Part shown: piece by piece, positions 61,318 to 64,000 of the stretch | Position numbering within the stretch: the stretch's first letter is position 1 | Layout of the letters: each line of letters begins with the position of its first letter | Source of the DNA: CAJBVW01 sp964457335 | GTDB taxonomy: Bacteria > Myxococcota_A > UBA796 > SXON01 | DNA length: 64,000 bases | Direction: 5' to 3' | NCBI GenBank assembly: GCA_964457335.1 | Contig: CAYWGD010000025.1 | Location: 1-64,000, forward strand | Made by a program: the position numbers and the translations under genes | The notes under the pieces: generated by a model | The model's input: the letters and a program-made list of their open reading frames with translations, nothing else | What the model was told of the DNA's origin: nothing | Databases searched by the model: none

Positions 61318-63420
61318 ATGGACATCCAATCCGTCTCCGTCGAGATCGGCGGCAAGACCATCACCATCGAGACCGGCAAGTACGCCAAGCAGGCGCACGG
61401 CTCGGTCACCATCCGCCAGGGCGACTCCATCGTCCTCTGCACCGCCACGGCCGGGCACTCCCCGACGAAGTTCGACTTCATGCCGCTGACGGTCGAGTAC
61501 ATGGACCGCACGGCCGCCTACGGCAAGATCCCCGGCGGCTTCTTCAAGCGCGAGGGCCGCGCCAACGAGCGCGAGACGCTCGTGAGCCGCCTCATCGACC
61601 GCCCGATCCGCCCGCTCTTCCCGAAGACCTGGCGCTACGAGACCCAGGTCATCGCGACGGTCATGAGCTACGACCCCGCGAACGAGACCGACGTGCTCTC
61701 GATCGCCGGCGCCTCCGCCGCGCTGCACGTCTCCGACATCCCGGCCAAGCAGTCCTGCGCCGGCGTGCGCATCAGCCGCGTCGAGGGCGCGTTCGTCGTG
61801 AACCCGACCCGCGAGGAGATGGAGGACGCCGAGCTCAACCTCGTCGTCGCCGGCACGAGCGACGCGGTGTGCATGGTCGAGGGCGGCGGCAAGGAGGTCT
61901 CCGAGGCCGTCATGATGGACGCGCTCGACCTCGCCCACGCCGAGATCAAGAAGCTCTGCGCCGCGATCGACGAGCTCCGCGCCAAGGCGGGCAGCAAGGC
62001 CAAGCGGCCGGCGCCGGTCCCCCCCGAGGCGGACGCCGCGCTGGTCGAGAAGGTCAAGGCCGTGGCCGTTCCGGCCGTGCAGGCCGCGATGAGCATCTCC
62101 GGCAAGCACGAGCGCCGTGACGCGATGGAGGCCGCGAAGGTGGCCGCCGTCGCCGCCGCGACCGCCGACCTCGACGACACCGCCGCGGCGGTTGCGGGCG
62201 CGCTCGCGTCCGACATCGTCGCCAAGGTCGTGAAGTCCGAGATGCGGAAGAAGGTCATCGAGCAGGGCATCCGCATCGACGGCCGCGCGACCGACGAGAT
62301 CCGCCCCATCTGGTGCGAGGTCGGCCTCGCGCCCCGCGCGCACGGCTCGGCGGTCTTCACCCGCGGCGAGACCCAGGCCTTCGTGGCCGTGGCCCTCGGC
62401 GTCGAGGACGACGCGCAGCGCATCGACTTCGCCGGCTCGGTGGGCACCACCCGCCGCTGGATGCTGACCTACAACTTCCCGCCGTTCTGCACCGGCGAGG
62501 CCTACCCGATGCGCGGCCCCAAGCGCCGCGAGATCGGCCACGGCGCGCTCGCGCACCGCGCGCTCCAGTACGTCATGCCGCCGCAGGACACGTTCCCCTA
62601 CGTGATCCGGTCGACCTCCGACGTGCTCGAGTCCAACGGCTCCTCGTCCATGGCCACGGTGTGCGGCAGCACGCTCGCGCTCATGGACGCCGGCGTGCCG
62701 ATCAAGGCGCCGGTCGCGGGCATCGCGATGGGGCTCGTGAAGGAAGGCGACGAGTTCGCGGTCCTCTCCGACATCCTCGGCGACGAGGACCATCTCGGCG
62801 ACATGGACTTCAAGGTCACCGGCACCGCCAACGGCATCACCGCGTTCCAGATGGACACGAAGATCACGGGCGTCCCCCGTGAGGTGATGCTCAAGGCGCT
62901 CAACCAGGCCCGCGACGGCCGGCTCCACATCCTCACGGAGATGGCGAAGACCATCCCCTCCGTGCGGTCGGAGCTCTCCCCGTTCGCCCCGCGGATCACG
63001 ACGATCTACATCAAGTCGGACAAGATCCGCGAGCTCATCGGGCCGGGCGGCAAGGTCATCCGCGGGCTGCAGGACAAGACGGGCTGCCGCATCACGGTGG
63101 ACGACTCCGGCAAGGTCGACGTGGCCTCCACGGACCAGAACCAGGCCGCCAAGTGCATCGCGATGATCCGCGAGATCACCGCCGAGGCCGAGATCGGCAA
63201 GCTGTACGTGGGCGTGGTCAAGCGCGTGACGGACTTCGGCGCCTTCGTCGAGATCTTCCCGGGCACCGACGGCCTCATCCACATCAGCCACCTCGCCAAG
63301 GAGCGGGTCAACAAGGTCACCGACGTGGTGAACGAGGGCGACGAGGTGCTCGTCCGCGTCATCGACATCGACAAGGCCGGCAAGATCCGCCTCTCCCGCA
63401 AGGAAGCGCTCGAGGACTAG
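61318..63420 (+). CDS. pnp: Polyribonucleotide nucleotidyltransferase
   Basis: 700 residues in the standard order: two RNase PH domains (about 10-215 and 315-540) joined by a helical domain with an Ala/Lys-rich segment, then KH (IKSDKIRELIGPGGKVIRGLQDKTG) and S1 (VGVVKRVTDFGAFVEIFPGTDGLIHISHLAKERV) domains. The active-site segment GDEDHLGDMDFKVTGT is intact. It degrades RNA 3' to 5' using phosphate, in the cytoplasm. It lies after rpsO as in most bacteria. The dUTPase gene follows after 31 bases. Confidence 0.98.
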   Translation: MDIQSVSVEIGGKTITIETGKYAKQAHGSVTIRQGDSIVLCTATAGHSPTKFDFMPLTVEYMDRTAAYGKIPGGFFKREGRANERETLVSRLIDRPIRPLFPKTWRYETQVIATVMSYDPANETDVLSIAGASAALHVSDIPAKQSCAGVRISRVEGAFVVNPTREEMEDAELNLVVAGTSDAVCMVEGGGKEVSEAVMMDALDLAHAEIKKLCAAIDELRAKAGSKAKRPAPVPPEADAALVEKVKAVAVPAVQAAMSISGKHERRDAMEAAKVAAVAAATADLDDTAAAVAGALASDIVAKVVKSEMRKKVIEQGIRIDGRATDEIRPIWCEVGLAPRAHGSAVFTRGETQAFVAVALGVEDDAQRIDFAGSVGTTRRWMLTYNFPPFCTGEAYPMRGPKRREIGHGALAHRALQYVMPPQDTFPYVIRSTSDVLESNGSSSMATVCGSTLALMDAGVPIKAPVAGIAMGLVKEGDEFAVLSDILGDEDHLGDMDFKVTGTANGITAFQMDTKITGVPREVMLKALNQARDGRLHILTEMAKTIPSVRSELSPFAPRITTIYIKSDKIRELIGPGGKVIRGLQDKTGCRITVDDSGKVDVASTDQNQAAKCIAMIREITAEAEIGKLYVGVVKRVTDFGAFVEIFPGTDGLIHISHLAKERVNKVTDVVNEGDEVLVRVIDIDKAGKIRLSRKEALED

Positions 63421-63451
63421 TCCTCGACACGACCGCGCGACAGGAGCCCAC

Positions 63452-63907
<456 letters not shown>

Positions 63908-63925
63908 CTGCGGCGTGCTCGGGAG

Positions 63926-64000
63926 CTTCTTCTTGGGGCGGGGGGCGCGGCCCCCCGCAACGCCCCCGCTTTGGCGTGCCCGGGGGATTTTCACGCGCGT
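63926..64000 (+). repeat. Second copy of palindromic element (cut by window end)
   Basis: CTTCTTGGGGCGGGGGGC then CGGCCCCCCGCAACGCCCCCG follows the dut stop. The same core, inverted, is at 53287-53327, with a close match over about 40 bases. This copy lacks the extra internal part seen in the compound element and runs to the window edge. Confidence 0.75.

Overview
The window is about 70% GC, densely packed, uses GTG starts often, and joins many genes by 1-4 base stop/start overlaps (ATGA, GTGA, TGATG). Large TPR scaffolds, Glt/Agl-type envelope machine genes, sigma54 regulation, a RibBX-type riboflavin gene and Asp-Thr-rich lipoproteins point to a Myxococcota-like (deltaproteobacterial) Gram-negative bacterium. 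No phage, insertion sequence or CRISPR array was seen. The genus is not assigned.

Layout. 1-3.1 kb: the 5' part of a lipoprotein with an Asp-Thr repeat, a possible 6S-like structured RNA, a Ski2-like helicase, and two tRNA-Glu(CTC) copies plus tRNA-Gln(CTG) on the minus strand. 3.1-15.2 kb: a lipoprotein and a divergent radical-SAM-like protein, then the lipid set yceD-rpmF-plsX-acpP-fabF, then rpiB-glyA-nrdR and the riboflavin genes ribD-ribE-ribBX-ribH with nusB and a MazG-like gene, then two Fe-S proteins. 15.3-21.5 kb: tRNA-Phe, an NtrC-type regulator, an unusual SppA with an N-terminal barrel-like domain, and DacB.

21.6-35.9 kb is the most distinctive region. It encodes three TPR proteins in overlapping genes, a TPR lipoprotein, a small exported protein, a TolQ-ExbD-ExbD ion-driven motor, an FHA-TM-TonB-like protein, an outer-membrane beta-barrel and a Wza-like export protein. 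Domain order matches the Myxococcus GltD-E-F-G set with an AglRQS-like motor embedded in it. The likely picture is a trans-envelope machine: inner-membrane motor, periplasmic TonB-like and TPR links, outer-membrane barrel and exporter. 41.8-44.0 kb holds a second TolQ-ExbD-ExbD set with a lipoprotein.

36-41.4 kb: ftsK, lolA and rimO. 44-48 kb: a minus-strand ftsE-ftsX-envC-ctpA division and cell-wall operon. 48-58.8 kb: nadD, a HAD phosphatase, a kelch-like lipoprotein, pgeF, a TPR lipoprotein, a compound palindromic repeat, a 987-residue beta-helix lipoprotein, a carboxyltransferase and a HEAT-like protein. 58.9-63.9 kb: a translation and RNA set, rpsP-khpA-rimM-trmD-rpsO-pnp-dut, followed by a second copy of the palindromic repeat cut by the window edge.

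Six sigma70-like promoters are listed. Five share one layout (cTTGACG, 15 bp, then a -10 ending in AT-rich ATAA or CTAAG) in front of tRNA and ribosomal genes.
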